DNA of 64,000 nucleotides, taken from positions 62,001-126,000 of the forward strand of contig NZ_JAIVFQ010000013.1 in assembly GCF_020829495.1 (NCBI RefSeq). The letters are read 5' to 3'. The notes beneath the pieces were generated by a model, which saw only the letters and a program-made list of their open reading frames with translations, searched no databases and was not told the origin of the DNA. The stretch comes from Nostoc favosum CHAB5714. GTDB taxonomy: Bacteria; Cyanobacteriota; Cyanobacteriia; Cyanobacteriales; Nostocaceae. Below, one piece after another: positions 17,546 to 25,283 of this stretch (the first letter of the stretch is position 1; the number at the start of each line of letters is the position of its first letter). Position numbers and translations under genes: made by a program.

Positions 17546-18289
17546 TCAAAGCGGTTTTTGGGTAGGTACACCAATAGCACGGGGAAACTGAATTGGTGTA
17601 GTGGCTACCTTACGCAAATAGACACAGTGCCGGATGCTGTGACTCAGGGGTGTTGTAAATTGTTCGATTGATTCAATCACGCCACCTAACTGCTTCACAG
17701 CATTCTGCAAAGCAGTTGTTTCATCCTCTGTCCAATTACCGCGATAAATTATGGCTAAACCTCCCTGTTTGAGCAGTGGTAAGGTATATTCTGCACAAAC
17801 AGAGGCTGCCCCTACAGCACGAATCAACGCAATATCGTAAGCTAGTCGATGCTGCGGGTGATGGCCGATTTCTTCAACCCTACCAATAAGAGTTTTGGCA
17901 TTGGTAAGGGCAAGTTCAGTTAATATATTGTCGATAAAAGTAATTTTTTTCCGAGTGGAATCCAGAAGAGTAATTGTGCAATTAGGTACAGTAATTGTCA
18001 CTGGAATACCTGGAAAACCCGCACCTGTACCAATATCGATGAGAGCAGGGGAAGCAGGGGAAGCAGGGGAGAAATTTGCTGAGAAAAGAGGTGCAATTCC
18101 TCGCAGAGAATCCCAGAGATGTTTTTCCCAAAACTCTTGGGGATCAGTGATCCGAGTTAAATTGAGTTGGCGATTACCTTCTAGGATTAACTCATAAAGC
18201 CTTTGGAATTGCGCTTGCTGTTGGACAGTTGGTTGCCAATTGAGAGTTTGCTGCCAGATTTCTGCCATTTCAGGCAATAGGTTTGTCAT
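17546..18289 (-). CDS. rsmG: 16S rRNA (guanine-527-N7) methyltransferase RsmG/GidB
   Basis: RsmG methylates G527 in 16S rRNA using S-adenosylmethionine. This 247-residue protein has the N-terminal helical part (LILEGNRQLNLTRI...EFWEKHLWDSL), the SAM-binding loop IDIGTGAGFPGIPVTI, and the conserved YDIALIRAVGAASVCAEY segment. Immediately before the SAM loop, SPASPASPA is encoded by a nonamer repeat, an unusual place for an insertion. The ATG abuts an array of ATGACTA-like heptamers (18283-18330), leaving no normal ribosome-binding site. The ABC ATPase gene upstream on the same strand ends 117 bases away. Confidence 0.94.
   Translation of the reverse strand: MTNLLPEMAEIWQQTLNWQPTVQQQAQFQRLYELILEGNRQLNLTRITDPQEFWEKHLWDSLRGIAPLFSANFSPASPASPALIDIGTGAGFPGIPVTITVPNCTITLLDSTRKKITFIDNILTELALTNAKTLIGRVEEIGHHPQHRLAYDIALIRAVGAASVCAEYTLPLLKQGGLAIIYRGNWTEDETTALQNAVKQLGGVIESIEQFTTPLSHSIRHCVYLRKVATTPIQFPRAIGVPTQKPL
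18044..18070. repeat. GCAGGGGAA nonamer repeat inside rsmG
   Basis: Three units of GCAGGGGAA (plus-strand reading) encode SPASPASPA in rsmG. The complementary repeat also lies in the spacer at 18352-18378. Confidence 0.85.
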
Positions 18290-18400
18290 TAGTCATTAGT
18301 CATTAGTCATTGGTCATTGATCATTGGTCAAAAATCAATACTTCTTGTTCCCCTGCCTCCCCTGCCTCCCCTGCTCCCCTTGTCTCCTTGTCCCCTTGCT
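18283..18400. repeat. Heptamer and nonamer arrays between rsmG and the ABC gene
   Basis: TCATTAG/TCATTGG heptamers (18283-18330) run up to and include the rsmG start codon. CCCTGCCTCC-type nonamers and CCTTGTC units follow to about 18400. The whole spacer is simple repeat. Confidence 0.85.
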
Positions 18401-18406
18401 CTTTTC

Positions 18407-19081
18407 TTACACCGATGGTAGAGGTTCTTTGACTTTGGATTCTAGTGTTTTTGGGTCTACTGATTCTAATTCACCGTGGTTGAGTGTCCAGCAACGGTCT
18501 GCGATCGCTAACAGATCCCCAGCATCGTGTGTCACTACCAACAGCGTCCAATCTTGTTTCAGTTTCGCTAATAAATTTACCAGTTGCCGACGCATTGACC
18601 AATCTAACCCAGCTGTGGGTTCATCCAATAACAGTAAATTTGGTTGGCGAATCAATTGCACAGCCAAAGCTAAACGTCGTTGCTGACCACCACTCAAAGC
18701 ATGGGGGGCGGCAAAGAGCGATAAATGCTCTAATCCCACCTCAGTAAGGGCCTGTTTAACTCGTTCTGACCCTAACTCAGGATGTCCTAAACGCAATTCT
18801 TCTAAAATTGAACCACCGCAAAAGTGCCGTTCTGGAAACTGAAATACCAACCCAGCTAATTGTTGCAGCTGTTCGGCTATAAGTTCTTGTTTCCGCCAGA
18901 AGAGTGCGCCGCTAGTGGGTTCGGCTAGTCCCGACAAAATTTCTAGTAAGGTACTTTTACCCGAACCACTCGCGCCAATAATCAGACCTAGCTGCTGGGG
19001 TGCTAATTCCAAGTTGATCGATTTGAGAATCGCTGTTGGGCACGCTGTGGGGTGATAATTTAGATTTCGGAGATAGAGCAT
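18407..19081 (-). CDS. ECF/CbiO-type ABC transporter ATP-binding protein
   Basis: A 224-residue ATPase with Walker A GASGSGKST, Q-loop GLVFQFPERHF, signature LSGGQQRRLALA, Walker B LLLLDEPTAGLD and switch VVTHDAGD. FQFPERHF in the Q-loop is typical of energy-coupling-factor (cobalt/nickel/vitamin) ATPases. A membrane T or S component is not nearby, so the substrate is unknown; in cyanobacteria and plastids such ATPases are often encoded apart from their permeases. The ATG at 19081 starts MLYLRNLNYHP directly; no extension is apparent. Confidence 0.9.
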   Translation of the reverse strand: MLYLRNLNYHPTACPTAILKSINLELAPQQLGLIIGASGSGKSTLLEILSGLAEPTSGALFWRKQELIAEQLQQLAGLVFQFPERHFCGGSILEELRLGHPELGSERVKQALTEVGLEHLSLFAAPHALSGGQQRRLALAVQLIRQPNLLLLDEPTAGLDWSMRRQLVNLLAKLKQDWTLLVVTHDAGDLLAIADRCWTLNHGELESVDPKTLESKVKEPLPSV

Positions 19082-19432
19082 TTGTTAAGATTACCAAAAA
19101 GTCAGCAAATTACTGATTAGCTACACTGAGAGCATCTGGAAAATTCAAAGAAAGGATTAACATCTTAATCTAGCAGCAAGAATCATCCACTTTTTCTCCA
19201 TTGTGGCAGACTCACCATTAAAACTTTGGCTGTAACCAGCCAGCCTGGGAACATGGAAAAATTACCAAAGTCAACCTTTATATAAGAAAATTTTGGTTGA
19301 AGCAGAGGCAAGTTAACACTTCGACTCCTTTCGACTGCGCTCAAGGCAAGTCGCTCAGTGTAAAAATTAACCATTTTTGCATTCTAAGTAACACATACAA
19401 CTATTTCAACCGCAAATATTCTGAGGGTTAAA
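19082..19432. other. Divergent promoter region with a dispersed repeat
   Basis: 351 bases between two divergent genes. CGACTCCTTTCGACTGCGCTC at about 19320 resembles dispersed palindromic repeats of the genome. No ORF or RNA is supported. Confidence 0.45.
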
Positions 19433-20392
19433 ATGACTAAAAGGTTTTCTTCGCCTCGATTAGTAGTGTCTGCTAGACTCACTAACCTTGCTCAGACTGC
19501 TTTTGGCGCTGCGTTCGCCTTTGGCGTTGCCCCTTGGGCAATCGCACTTAATTTGTGGGTAAATCCCTCCTTGGCTGGCGATCCGTTTCGCAATCGTGAA
19601 CCTCATCAAATTGGCGACCAAACAGAAGCCGCTTTTAAAGCGATTTTCCAACAGGGCAACTATCCAGCAGCAGAGCGTTATCTGGAACAAGCACTATCCA
19701 AAGAGCCAAATGAACCTCTAGCTTATGCTATGAAGGCATCTTTAGCATACGGAAATAAAGATTGGGCTAAATTAGACACCTACAGTCAGAAAACTCTAGA
19801 AGCCGGACGAAAACTGATTTCTAGTGATCCATTGCGTGGTAATTTATACACTGCTGTTGGTCATTTTTTAGAGGGTGCAGTAGTTCTCAGCCGTGAGGGT
19901 ACAGTCAACGGTGTACCACAAGCTTTTAGTCGGTTGCGGCAAGTTTATGAATATTTAGACAAAGCCGAAGCAATTTCTGCCAACGACCCAGAACTGAATT
20001 TAATCAAGGGTTATATGGATTTATTGTTGGCGGTTAATTTGCCTTTTGCTAGCCCAGATCAGGCTATTGGACGCTTAGAAAAAAATGCTGCTCCTGGGTA
20101 TCTCGTGGATCGGGGTATTGCTCTTGCTTACCGCGATTTAAAACGGTATCCACAAGCACTAGAGTATGTCAACAGGGCGATCAAAACCACATCCGATAAC
20201 CCAGAAATGTATTATCTAAAAGCCCAAATCCTGAAAGAACTGGGGCAAAAAGAAAAAAGCCAGCAGATGATCAAGGAAGCGATCGCTAATTTTGACAAAG
20301 CATTAACTAAAAAATCCCAACTCCCAGGCGATTTAGTCAAACAAATTGAGAGTGAACGCAGCAGTGCTGTTACCCTGAACAATCCTAGATAA
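19433..20392 (+). CDS. TPR-repeat protein, Sll0314/Alr1548-type
   Basis: A 319-residue protein with an N-terminal signal or anchor (about residues 15-48, ending NPSLAG) followed by tetratricopeptide repeats: FQQGNYPAAERYLEQALSKE, the central EYLDKAEAISANDPELNLI, and YPQALEYVNRAIKTTSDNPE with AQILKELGQKEKSQQMIKEA. Architecture and sequence resemble a cyanobacterial family known from Sll0314 and Alr1548, whose biochemical role is not known. It probably acts as a periplasmic or membrane-attached scaffold. GAGGGT precedes the ATG. The leader is encoded by unusually GC-rich, partly palindromic DNA (19500-19545), so it may carry repeat-derived sequence. Confidence 0.8.
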   Translation: MTKRFSSPRLVVSARLTNLAQTAFGAAFAFGVAPWAIALNLWVNPSLAGDPFRNREPHQIGDQTEAAFKAIFQQGNYPAAERYLEQALSKEPNEPLAYAMKASLAYGNKDWAKLDTYSQKTLEAGRKLISSDPLRGNLYTAVGHFLEGAVVLSREGTVNGVPQAFSRLRQVYEYLDKAEAISANDPELNLIKGYMDLLLAVNLPFASPDQAIGRLEKNAAPGYLVDRGIALAYRDLKRYPQALEYVNRAIKTTSDNPEMYYLKAQILKELGQKEKSQQMIKEAIANFDKALTKKSQLPGDLVKQIESERSSAVTLNNPR

Positions 20393-20417
20393 TTGGGCAT
20401 AGGGCAGGCGCGAAATA

Positions 20418-20515
20418 ATAACTCCTAACTCCTAACCCAACGGCTTGCTGTGGGCATCGCTCCTAACTCCTAACTCCTAACTCCTAACTCCTAACTCCTA
20501 ACTCCCCACTCCCTA
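20418..20515. repeat. CTCCTAA heptamer array
   Basis: Two blocks of CTCCTAA units (about three then seven copies) separated by a short dispersed repeat (ACGGCTTGCTGTGGGCATCG). They fill the gap between the TPR gene and the DUF3531 gene. Confidence 0.85.
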
Positions 20516-20562
20516 CTTTGATATGCTTATTTGCAGAACAGTAATTGAGATACTAGACCAAA

Positions 20563-21015
20563 ATGGAGATTCAGTTCCGCGAAATTAATCCTTTTGATAT
20601 ATGGATTTGGCTGAAATTCAGCACAAATCCTTCTGCGCGTGAAAAGCAGTATGTAGAAGAAGTTTTCAATTCCTGGTTTTATCTGGGTAAATTGGGTGCA
20701 TTTAATGCAGAGAATCTTCAGGTGCAGGACACTGGACTTGATATCAGCTACATGAATTATGATGAGCAAGGGTATGACAAAAGCTTGCTAGCACTGATGC
20801 ACAACATTGGTGAGTTTGAATATGAGGGTCAGTGGGGGCGTTGTTGGTTTGACTTAGGAACCAGTGATGCGATCGCATTGGATATTTTAATCAACGCCCT
20901 CAGCCAGCTAAGTCAGGAATATGTCACCATTGAAGAATTGTACATCGGTGGCGAAAACCCAGATTGGCCTATTGAGGGTAGCGAAAGTCGTCCTCAGTCT
21001 ATTTACGATAATTAG
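20563..21015 (+). CDS. DUF3531 family protein
   Basis: A 150-residue soluble protein with the family's conserved start FREINPFDIWIWLKF and the central VEEVFNSWFYLGKLGAFNAE, then ISYMNYDEQGYD and WFDLGTSDAIALDILINAL. DUF3531 is shared by cyanobacteria and plants and has no established biochemical function. Size is typical. The Nudix gene begins eight bases after its stop on the same strand, so the two are probably co-transcribed. Confidence 0.85.
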   Translation: MEIQFREINPFDIWIWLKFSTNPSAREKQYVEEVFNSWFYLGKLGAFNAENLQVQDTGLDISYMNYDEQGYDKSLLALMHNIGEFEYEGQWGRCWFDLGTSDAIALDILINALSQLSQEYVTIEELYIGGENPDWPIEGSESRPQSIYDN

Positions 21016-21023
21016 TTACCAAA

Positions 21024-21455
21024 ATGAATAAAGCAGGCGAAATTCGGGTAATAGCCTTGGGGCTAATTCGGGATGGCGAACGCATATTTCTTTCTGAAGG
21101 CTACGACCCCGTTAAGCAAGAAACATTTTATCGTGCTTTAGGCGGTGGTGTTGAATTTGGCGAAACCAGCCGCGCCGCCTTAGAACGCGAGTTTCAAGAG
21201 GAAATTCAGGCAGATTTAACGAATATTAAATATCTAGGTTGTATAGAAAACCTGTTTACATTTAGTGGTAGGCAAGGTCATGAAATTATTCAGCTTTATC
21301 AATGTGACTTTGTTGATTCTAAATTTTATCAACTGGAAAGTTTAGTTTTTTCAGAATCACAAACTCATAAACATAGAGCCTTATGGATAGATATTTCTCG
21401 CTTGAAATCTGGGGCATTAAGATTAGTACCTGAAGTATTTTTTGAATATTTATAA
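21024..21455 (+). CDS. Nudix hydrolase
   Basis: Nudix enzymes cleave nucleoside diphosphates linked to another moiety. The 143-residue protein has a complete Nudix box, GGVEFGETSRAALEREFQEE (about 36-55), with the REFQEE helix holding the catalytic glutamates and metal ligands. The fold is otherwise small and without extra domains, so substrate (oxidised nucleotide, sugar nucleotide or other) cannot be told. It is likely the second gene of an operon with the DUF3531 gene. Confidence 0.9.
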   Translation: MNKAGEIRVIALGLIRDGERIFLSEGYDPVKQETFYRALGGGVEFGETSRAALEREFQEEIQADLTNIKYLGCIENLFTFSGRQGHEIIQLYQCDFVDSKFYQLESLVFSESQTHKHRALWIDISRLKSGALRLVPEVFFEYL

Positions 21456-21492
21456 AATCTCTGGCAATTTACTAAGATTGCTTTGCTCTTAA

Positions 21493-21876
21493 TTATGTTA
21501 CCGCACTCAGCAAAGACACAATATACTGGTTGAGACTAACGCCTTCCCGTTCAGAAGTCTCAGCTAAACGTTGATGTAAAGATTTTGGCATCCGTAGTAG
21601 TAGTTTACCGCTATAGCTATTATTACTACTTGGTAAGGGAATATTATCGTCGGCTTCATAAGCTGTCTCAATCCACAATTCCCGCACCTCATTGAGATTT
21701 GCCATTGTCTCTTCAAGAGTTTCGCCTTGGGTAAGACATCCAGGTAAATCTTTAATTTGGGCTACATATCCCCCCTCTGGGTCAGGGTAAAGTGTTACAG
21801 GGTACTGAAGATTTAAATAATATTCTAAGGACGGCTTTTCAATCTGCTGGTTCTTCTGGTTCAGTGTCTTCATCAA
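21493..21876 (-). CDS. HicB-type antitoxin, orphan
   Basis: A 127-residue two-part HicB protein. The N-terminal HicB fold (YPVTLYPDPEGGYVAQIKDL, then GCLTQGETLEETMANLNEV) is followed by a C-terminal ribbon-helix-helix (LLLRMPKSLHQRLAETSERE, GVSLNQYIVSLL). It should bind DNA. No hicA gene is adjacent; the next gene upstream on the same strand is a RelE-like toxin. It may be an orphan antitoxin or regulator. The bases just upstream (21877-21930) encode ELLNLEEWIDEDTEPEEPAD in another phase, perhaps the tail of a lost antitoxin. Confidence 0.8.
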   Translation of the reverse strand: MMKTLNQKNQQIEKPSLEYYLNLQYPVTLYPDPEGGYVAQIKDLPGCLTQGETLEETMANLNEVRELWIETAYEADDNIPLPSSNNSYSGKLLLRMPKSLHQRLAETSEREGVSLNQYIVSLLSAVT

Positions 21877-21933
21877 TCCACTCTTCTAAATTTAATAGTT
21901 CAACTATTTGCTGTACGCGATCGCACTGTGTCG

Positions 21934-22203
21934 CTACAACTGAGAGAGTAACTTGTTATACTCTGCGTGTGAACCAAGCCAAAACCAAATAACGGTATCT
22001 CCATCTAACTGTCCAACCGCTCGATAATTTTTGCTAATCCGTGCTGAATAAATTGGTAGTTCTGGATGTACTTTTTTGAAGCGCAAGCTTGGATGGCTCG
22101 GATCTTGTTTGAAAAGGCGGTATGCTTCACAGGTTTGCTCTTGAACTTGCTCAGGTAGATCAGCAAACCCTTGACGAAACTGAGCGGTTATACGTGACTT
22201 CAC
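21934..22203 (-). CDS. RelE/ParE-superfamily toxin
   Basis: An 89-residue basic protein, with an N-terminal helix (FRQGFADLPEQVQEQTCEAY), FKQDPSHPSLRFKKV and the beta-sheet core YSARISKNYRAVGQLDGD with IWFWLGSHAEYNKLL. This is the RelE/HigB-like fold, so the probable activity is ribosome-dependent mRNA cleavage; sequence alone does not exclude a gyrase-directed ParE type. It overlaps the upstream antitoxin gene by four bases (ATGA), the usual arrangement for coupled translation. Confidence 0.82.
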   Translation of the reverse strand: MKSRITAQFRQGFADLPEQVQEQTCEAYRLFKQDPSHPSLRFKKVHPELPIYSARISKNYRAVGQLDGDTVIWFWLGSHAEYNKLLSQL

Positions 22204-22418
22204 AATGTATCTGGATCTAACTCTTGAGTTTTTCCTGTACGGTATTCAGCCATTGCCTCGGTTGCAAGTTTGGCAAGCATATCTGGAGAACGGGCAAAAG
22301 CTTCATCCCAACGGCGTTCATCTTCTAGTTCTTCCAAAATTATCGCCGCGATCGCATCTTGTTCATTGGCAGGTAAATTTTTTAGTTTAGCGATCGCTTG
22401 TTCAAGTAGCTCAGTCAT
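22200..22418 (-). CDS. Antitoxin partner of the RelE-like toxin
   Basis: A 72-residue acidic protein, first gene of a two-gene operon. It has an N-terminal helical part (LLEQAIAKLKNLPANEQDAI) and a C-terminal tail (LAKLATEAMAEYRTGKTQEL) of the kind that wraps a RelE-type toxin. No clear DNA-binding motif is visible, so I infer the role from gene position, size and the four-base overlap. Upstream, 22419-22618 holds HIP1 sites but no gene. Confidence 0.75.
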   Translation of the reverse strand: MTELLEQAIAKLKNLPANEQDAIAAIILEELEDERRWDEAFARSPDMLAKLATEAMAEYRTGKTQELDPDTL

Positions 22419-22618
22419 AGCTGTTAATCGTTACGAAAGTCATACTATAAATTATCTCTGCTTGCACTCTGTTGGGTGCGATCGCTTGGGGTGGGAGCAA
22501 AGCGCGATCGCTCTCAATAGCAGAACTAGTAGAGTTTGAGACAGTTCTACAATAAAAGCAAAGACGTTGAGGTTGAACTAACCTAATAGGTGTACCTGAA
22601 ACAAACCCAAAGATACCA

Positions 22619-23089
22619 ATGCTTTCACCAAGCCTCTACGAGACTGATTTTTACGCTTGGACACAGGAACAAGTAACTTTACTTCGCAATGAGCAGTGGA
22701 GTCAGATTGATCTGCAAAATCTGATTGAGGAGATTCAATGTTTGGGTAAACAGCAACGTCAAGAACTGCGAAACCGTCTGAGTGTGTTGATTAGACATTT
22801 ACTAAAATGGCAGTACCAGTCAGGGCGTCGTAGCCGTAGCTGGTTAGCAACACTTCGGATTCAACGCTTAGATATTGCTGAACTGCTCGAAGACAATCCT
22901 AGCTTAAAGCCCTACCTTGAAGAAGCACTTCGCAAAGCCTACCTTAAAGGTGTCGAATTGGCTGTTGGAGAAACAGATTTGCCCAAGCGGACTTTTCCGG
23001 TAGAGTGCCCTTACAGTTTGTCAGAGATTGTGGACTATGATTTCTACCCCGGTGAACCAAGCAAGTTACTAGATGAATCAGAGCAGTAA
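22619..23089 (+). CDS. DUF29 family protein
   Basis: A 156-residue protein with the typical DUF29 order: LYETDFYAWTQEQVTLLRN, the helix IDLQNLIEEIQCLGKQQRQE, the arginine/tryptophan region HLLKWQYQSGRRSRSW, and a C-terminal FPVECPYSLSEIVDYDFYPG. DUF29 proteins are numerous in cyanobacteria; their function is not established, though they often lie in mobile regions. A near-identical copy of the last 25 codons or so lies 2.2 kb downstream (25283-25366), beyond the hicBA genes and the IscB element. Confidence 0.88.
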   Translation: MLSPSLYETDFYAWTQEQVTLLRNEQWSQIDLQNLIEEIQCLGKQQRQELRNRLSVLIRHLLKWQYQSGRRSRSWLATLRIQRLDIAELLEDNPSLKPYLEEALRKAYLKGVELAVGETDLPKRTFPVECPYSLSEIVDYDFYPGEPSKLLDESEQ

Positions 23090-23096
23090 TTTGAAA

Positions 23097-23306
23097 TTAA
23101 AGTAAATCTTCTTCAGATAGCTGGGCTATTTTCATCAAAGCTTTCAAGGTTCCAATTTTCAAATCTTGATTGCGGTGAACAGGAATTGATAGGATTTTTT
23201 GTACTTCAGGGTTTTCATAAATATGATGACTGCCAGTAATTCTTTGCAAAACCCAACCTTTTTGCTCCAAAATCTTACAAAGTTGCTTGCCAGAAATCGA
23301 TTTCAT
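23097..23306 (-). CDS. hicA: HicA-type mRNA interferase toxin
   Basis: A 69-residue HicA/YcfA-like double-stranded-RNA-binding-fold toxin: SGKQLCKILEQKGWVLQRIT, the active-site segment GSHHIYENPE, and IPVHRNQDLKIGTLKALMK. The GSHH motif carries the catalytic His. It follows hicB on the same strand with a four-base overlap, so the pair is probably one operon with antitoxin first. The IscB element ends directly upstream of hicB and may have replaced the native promoter. Confidence 0.9.
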   Translation of the reverse strand: MKSISGKQLCKILEQKGWVLQRITGSHHIYENPEVQKILSIPVHRNQDLKIGTLKALMKIAQLSEEDLL

Positions 23307-23506
23307 ATAGCAATTTCGACAACTTGATCTGTTGACTCAATTGCATTACGACTGTTAGCAACTTCAAGCCAACCTTCAATAGCGTCCTTTAAATTAGCCA
23401 TCATCTCTTCTATAGTGTCTCCTTCGGTAATACAACCAGGAAGCGCGGGAACCTCTGCCCAATAGCCGCCTTCTTCTGCTGGATGAATGATTGCTCTGAT
23501 TTTCAT
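23303..23506 (-). CDS. hicB: HicB antitoxin
   Basis: Antitoxin of the downstream HicA. I place the start at 23506 (MKIRAIIHPAEEGGYWAEVP) because the longer reading (to 23566) runs into the end of the IscB element and lacks family similarity. The 67-residue product contains only the partial RNase H-like HicB fold (PALPGCITEGDTIEEMMANL) without a C-terminal DNA-binding domain, as in short HicB proteins. Its 5' end lies about ten bases from the inferred mobile-element boundary. Confidence 0.85.
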   Translation of the reverse strand: MKIRAIIHPAEEGGYWAEVPALPGCITEGDTIEEMMANLKDAIEGWLEVANSRNAIESTDQVVEIAI

Positions 23507-23591
23507 AAAAATACGTGGTATGCGGGAAACGAGCGTGGCTTTAGCCCTGAGAGGGAAGCGACTCAAGCGACTTTAGTCGCGGTGAATCTTT

Positions 23592-24875
23592 TTAATTTGA
23601 GTAACTGTAACCATCTTTTTTATGGATATGGGTACAGTTTTTAAAGCTAATTCCTTGAACTAATCCATTCTTAGTTGATATGTTAAAACTTCCAGTAGCA
23701 CGAGTTGCTATTCTTCCAAGATATTTGCCAACTTTTTTACCAGTTTTAACGACTGCTTTAACAATGTCTCCAGTTTGATAACCAAAATGAAACTTAGTTC
23801 TAGAACAGTGGCGACTTGGGAAACCATATTTATCTGTTCTGCACGATTGTCTAGTGCCGTGACCATTAGCAGTAATTAACAGTGGTTTAATGCCTTTGAT
23901 GTTGAGAATTGGTGTTGATTGACCAACGCAAGCCGCATCAATCCAGTGTGTTTTTTCTAGTTTTTGTTGACTGCGATTAAACTTCGTTAATCCTCCTGAA
24001 CCTGTTTCTACTGTTAATCCTGTAACTTTTAAAGTATTTAACAATGCAAATCGAGTTGTGTTTACAGAGGCTGCATCTGCCAATGGTCGTTTTGCTTGCT
24101 TCAAGATTTTCTCTAACCTTGTTGTATCTTTTGTGAGAAATTCCTTAATATCTTTAGTTCCTTTCTTGATGTTACATTTTTCACAACTTAAAGTAAGGTT
24201 TGTAATTGAATTTGAACCTCCTTTTGCTCTTGGATGAATATGCTCAATTTGAAAGGGAACATCCTTTACTCCACAGTATGCACATTGTCTACCCCACTTT
24301 TCTAATAGATATTCTCGTGTTTCGTAACCTGCTAAAGTCCCTTGTTGATATTCTTTGCCTTGAATATCAGGATTAGCCATTAGTTGCATATCAAAGCGTA
24401 CAAGCTCTTGACTAATAGCTCCAATTGGTGCAAATTTACGCAACTTCTCAACCCAAGTTTTTATATTATCAATACGACTTTGCAAGCTTGGGGCTAACCA
24501 TCCATCTGGACGGGTTCTATTCAAAAATCTTGGTTGTCTGTAACGAGTAATTCTTGCCCGTCTACTACGTCTTAACTGCCTCCTATTCGTTAAAGCTTCT
24601 CTAATGGCAAAGCCTCTATGTTTTAATTCAGCCGCAAATACAACATCTCCAGTTGAATCGTTAACTAATGTAATTCCTGTGTATTTTGCTCCTGGGTCAA
24701 TCTTTATTCTCAAAAGTGAGATAGGAGACTCAGAGCGCGATTCTTTGAGGATAATTGTGAATGGCAAATGTCTAAATATTGCCGCTTTTTTGTTTTGTAA
24801 TAATTGTCTAGCAAGTGAAGGATGGATTGGGTCTAATGGTCTGTTTTCGGTATCTAAAACAAATATTTTGGACAT
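23592..24875 (-). CDS. iscB: RNA-guided HNH/RuvC endonuclease IscB
   Basis: IscB is the ancestor-type relative of Cas9; it uses an omega RNA to cut double-stranded DNA. The start at 24875 follows AAAGGAGG (complement at 24882-24889); the frame is open 12 codons further but without a site. The 427-residue protein shows the N-terminal PLMP-type domain (1-50), RuvC-I LLRIKIDPGAKYTG (Asp60), an Arg-rich bridge helix (RRQLRRSRRARITRYRQ, 98-114), RuvC-II (Glu157), HNH with Cys198/Cys201/Cys231/Cys234 and IEHIHPRAKGG (His212), RuvC-III KTHWIDAAC (His310, Asp313) and a basic C-terminal domain. All catalytic residues I can identify are present, so it is probably active. Confidence 0.93.
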   Translation of the reverse strand: MSKIFVLDTENRPLDPIHPSLARQLLQNKKAAIFRHLPFTIILKESRSESPISLLRIKIDPGAKYTGITLVNDSTGDVVFAAELKHRGFAIREALTNRRQLRRSRRARITRYRQPRFLNRTRPDGWLAPSLQSRIDNIKTWVEKLRKFAPIGAISQELVRFDMQLMANPDIQGKEYQQGTLAGYETREYLLEKWGRQCAYCGVKDVPFQIEHIHPRAKGGSNSITNLTLSCEKCNIKKGTKDIKEFLTKDTTRLEKILKQAKRPLADAASVNTTRFALLNTLKVTGLTVETGSGGLTKFNRSQQKLEKTHWIDAACVGQSTPILNIKGIKPLLITANGHGTRQSCRTDKYGFPSRHCSRTKFHFGYQTGDIVKAVVKTGKKVGKYLGRIATRATGSFNISTKNGLVQGISFKNCTHIHKKDGYSYSN

Positions 24876-25101
24876 AAAGTCCCTCCTTTCGGGTAATGTT
24901 AGCTTCGTCAATGTTTTAAGAGCTTTTTAGACTTGCAACACTGTTTCAGTGACTTTAAAACTGTTTAATTGCAAGTGACAGGGCGAGGAACTAGCTACGC
25001 ATTCCAGGGTGTCGTGACTCAAAAAACGTAGTCAGTTAAGACTTAGACTGGTCAGTACAGCTTGTTTTGATTTCTCTTACAAGCTCAGTGGCTTTAGCCC
25101 T
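24876..25101 (-). ncRNA. Presumptive omega RNA (HEARO RNA) of IscB
   Basis: In IscB loci the guide RNA lies directly upstream of the gene and runs into its ribosome-binding site, as this gene-free segment does. On the minus strand I see a first hairpin AGCTTG...CAAGCT (25059-25085), a stem with loop GACTACGTTTTTTGAGTC, a segment ACACCCTGG also found in characterised omega RNAs, and a terminal CCCGAAAGGAGG. The guide would be the roughly 16 bases 5' of the first hairpin, near 25086-25101. Ends are estimates. Confidence 0.6.
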
Positions 25102-25155
25102 GAGTTACTGACAAACTTGTTGAGCTAGTTTGTGAGAATATGCTAACAAGCATAG

Positions 25156-25283
25156 CTGCCTCTGGAATCGCACCCTGCATTCTCCTAAAAGCATCAATCA
25201 AATTCTGTAATTGTTGAGCTGCATTAAAAACTCCCAACCCGCGCACCGTAACTTTTCCAGGATAATACACAAAGCGCGTCTTG
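25156..25283 (-). pseudogene. Fragment of the mfd 3' end
   Basis: The minus strand reads [20 protein letters not shown], then [13 protein letters not shown] and MQGAIPEAA. It matches the last 43 or so residues of the Mfd protein encoded at 29438-32968 with a few changes, then leaves the match. It has no start and cannot function. It is a displaced, diverged copy rather than part of the intact gene. Confidence 0.85.

Larger units (their letters stand above)
23515..25155 (-). mobile_element. IscB-carrying IS200/IS605-like element (tnpA absent)
   Basis: It contains iscB and its upstream RNA region. The right end (23515-23591) carries hairpins GCGACTTTAGTCGC (23567-23580) and GTGGCTTTAGCCC (23535-23547), as in transposons with subterminal palindromes rather than inverted repeats. 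The left end carries GTGGCTTTAGCCC again (25088-25100) and the palindromes ACAAACT/AGTTTGT and ATGCTAACAAGCAT. No Y1 transposase gene is present, so it would need one supplied in trans. Exact ends are uncertain by tens of bases. Confidence 0.55.

Noticed and set aside
17619-17625. Relationship of the PIN, RelE and Hic modules to a defence island
   Set aside because: Apart from IscB and the toxin-antitoxin pairs I found no restriction, retron, CBASS or similar defence genes, so I do not claim a defence island.
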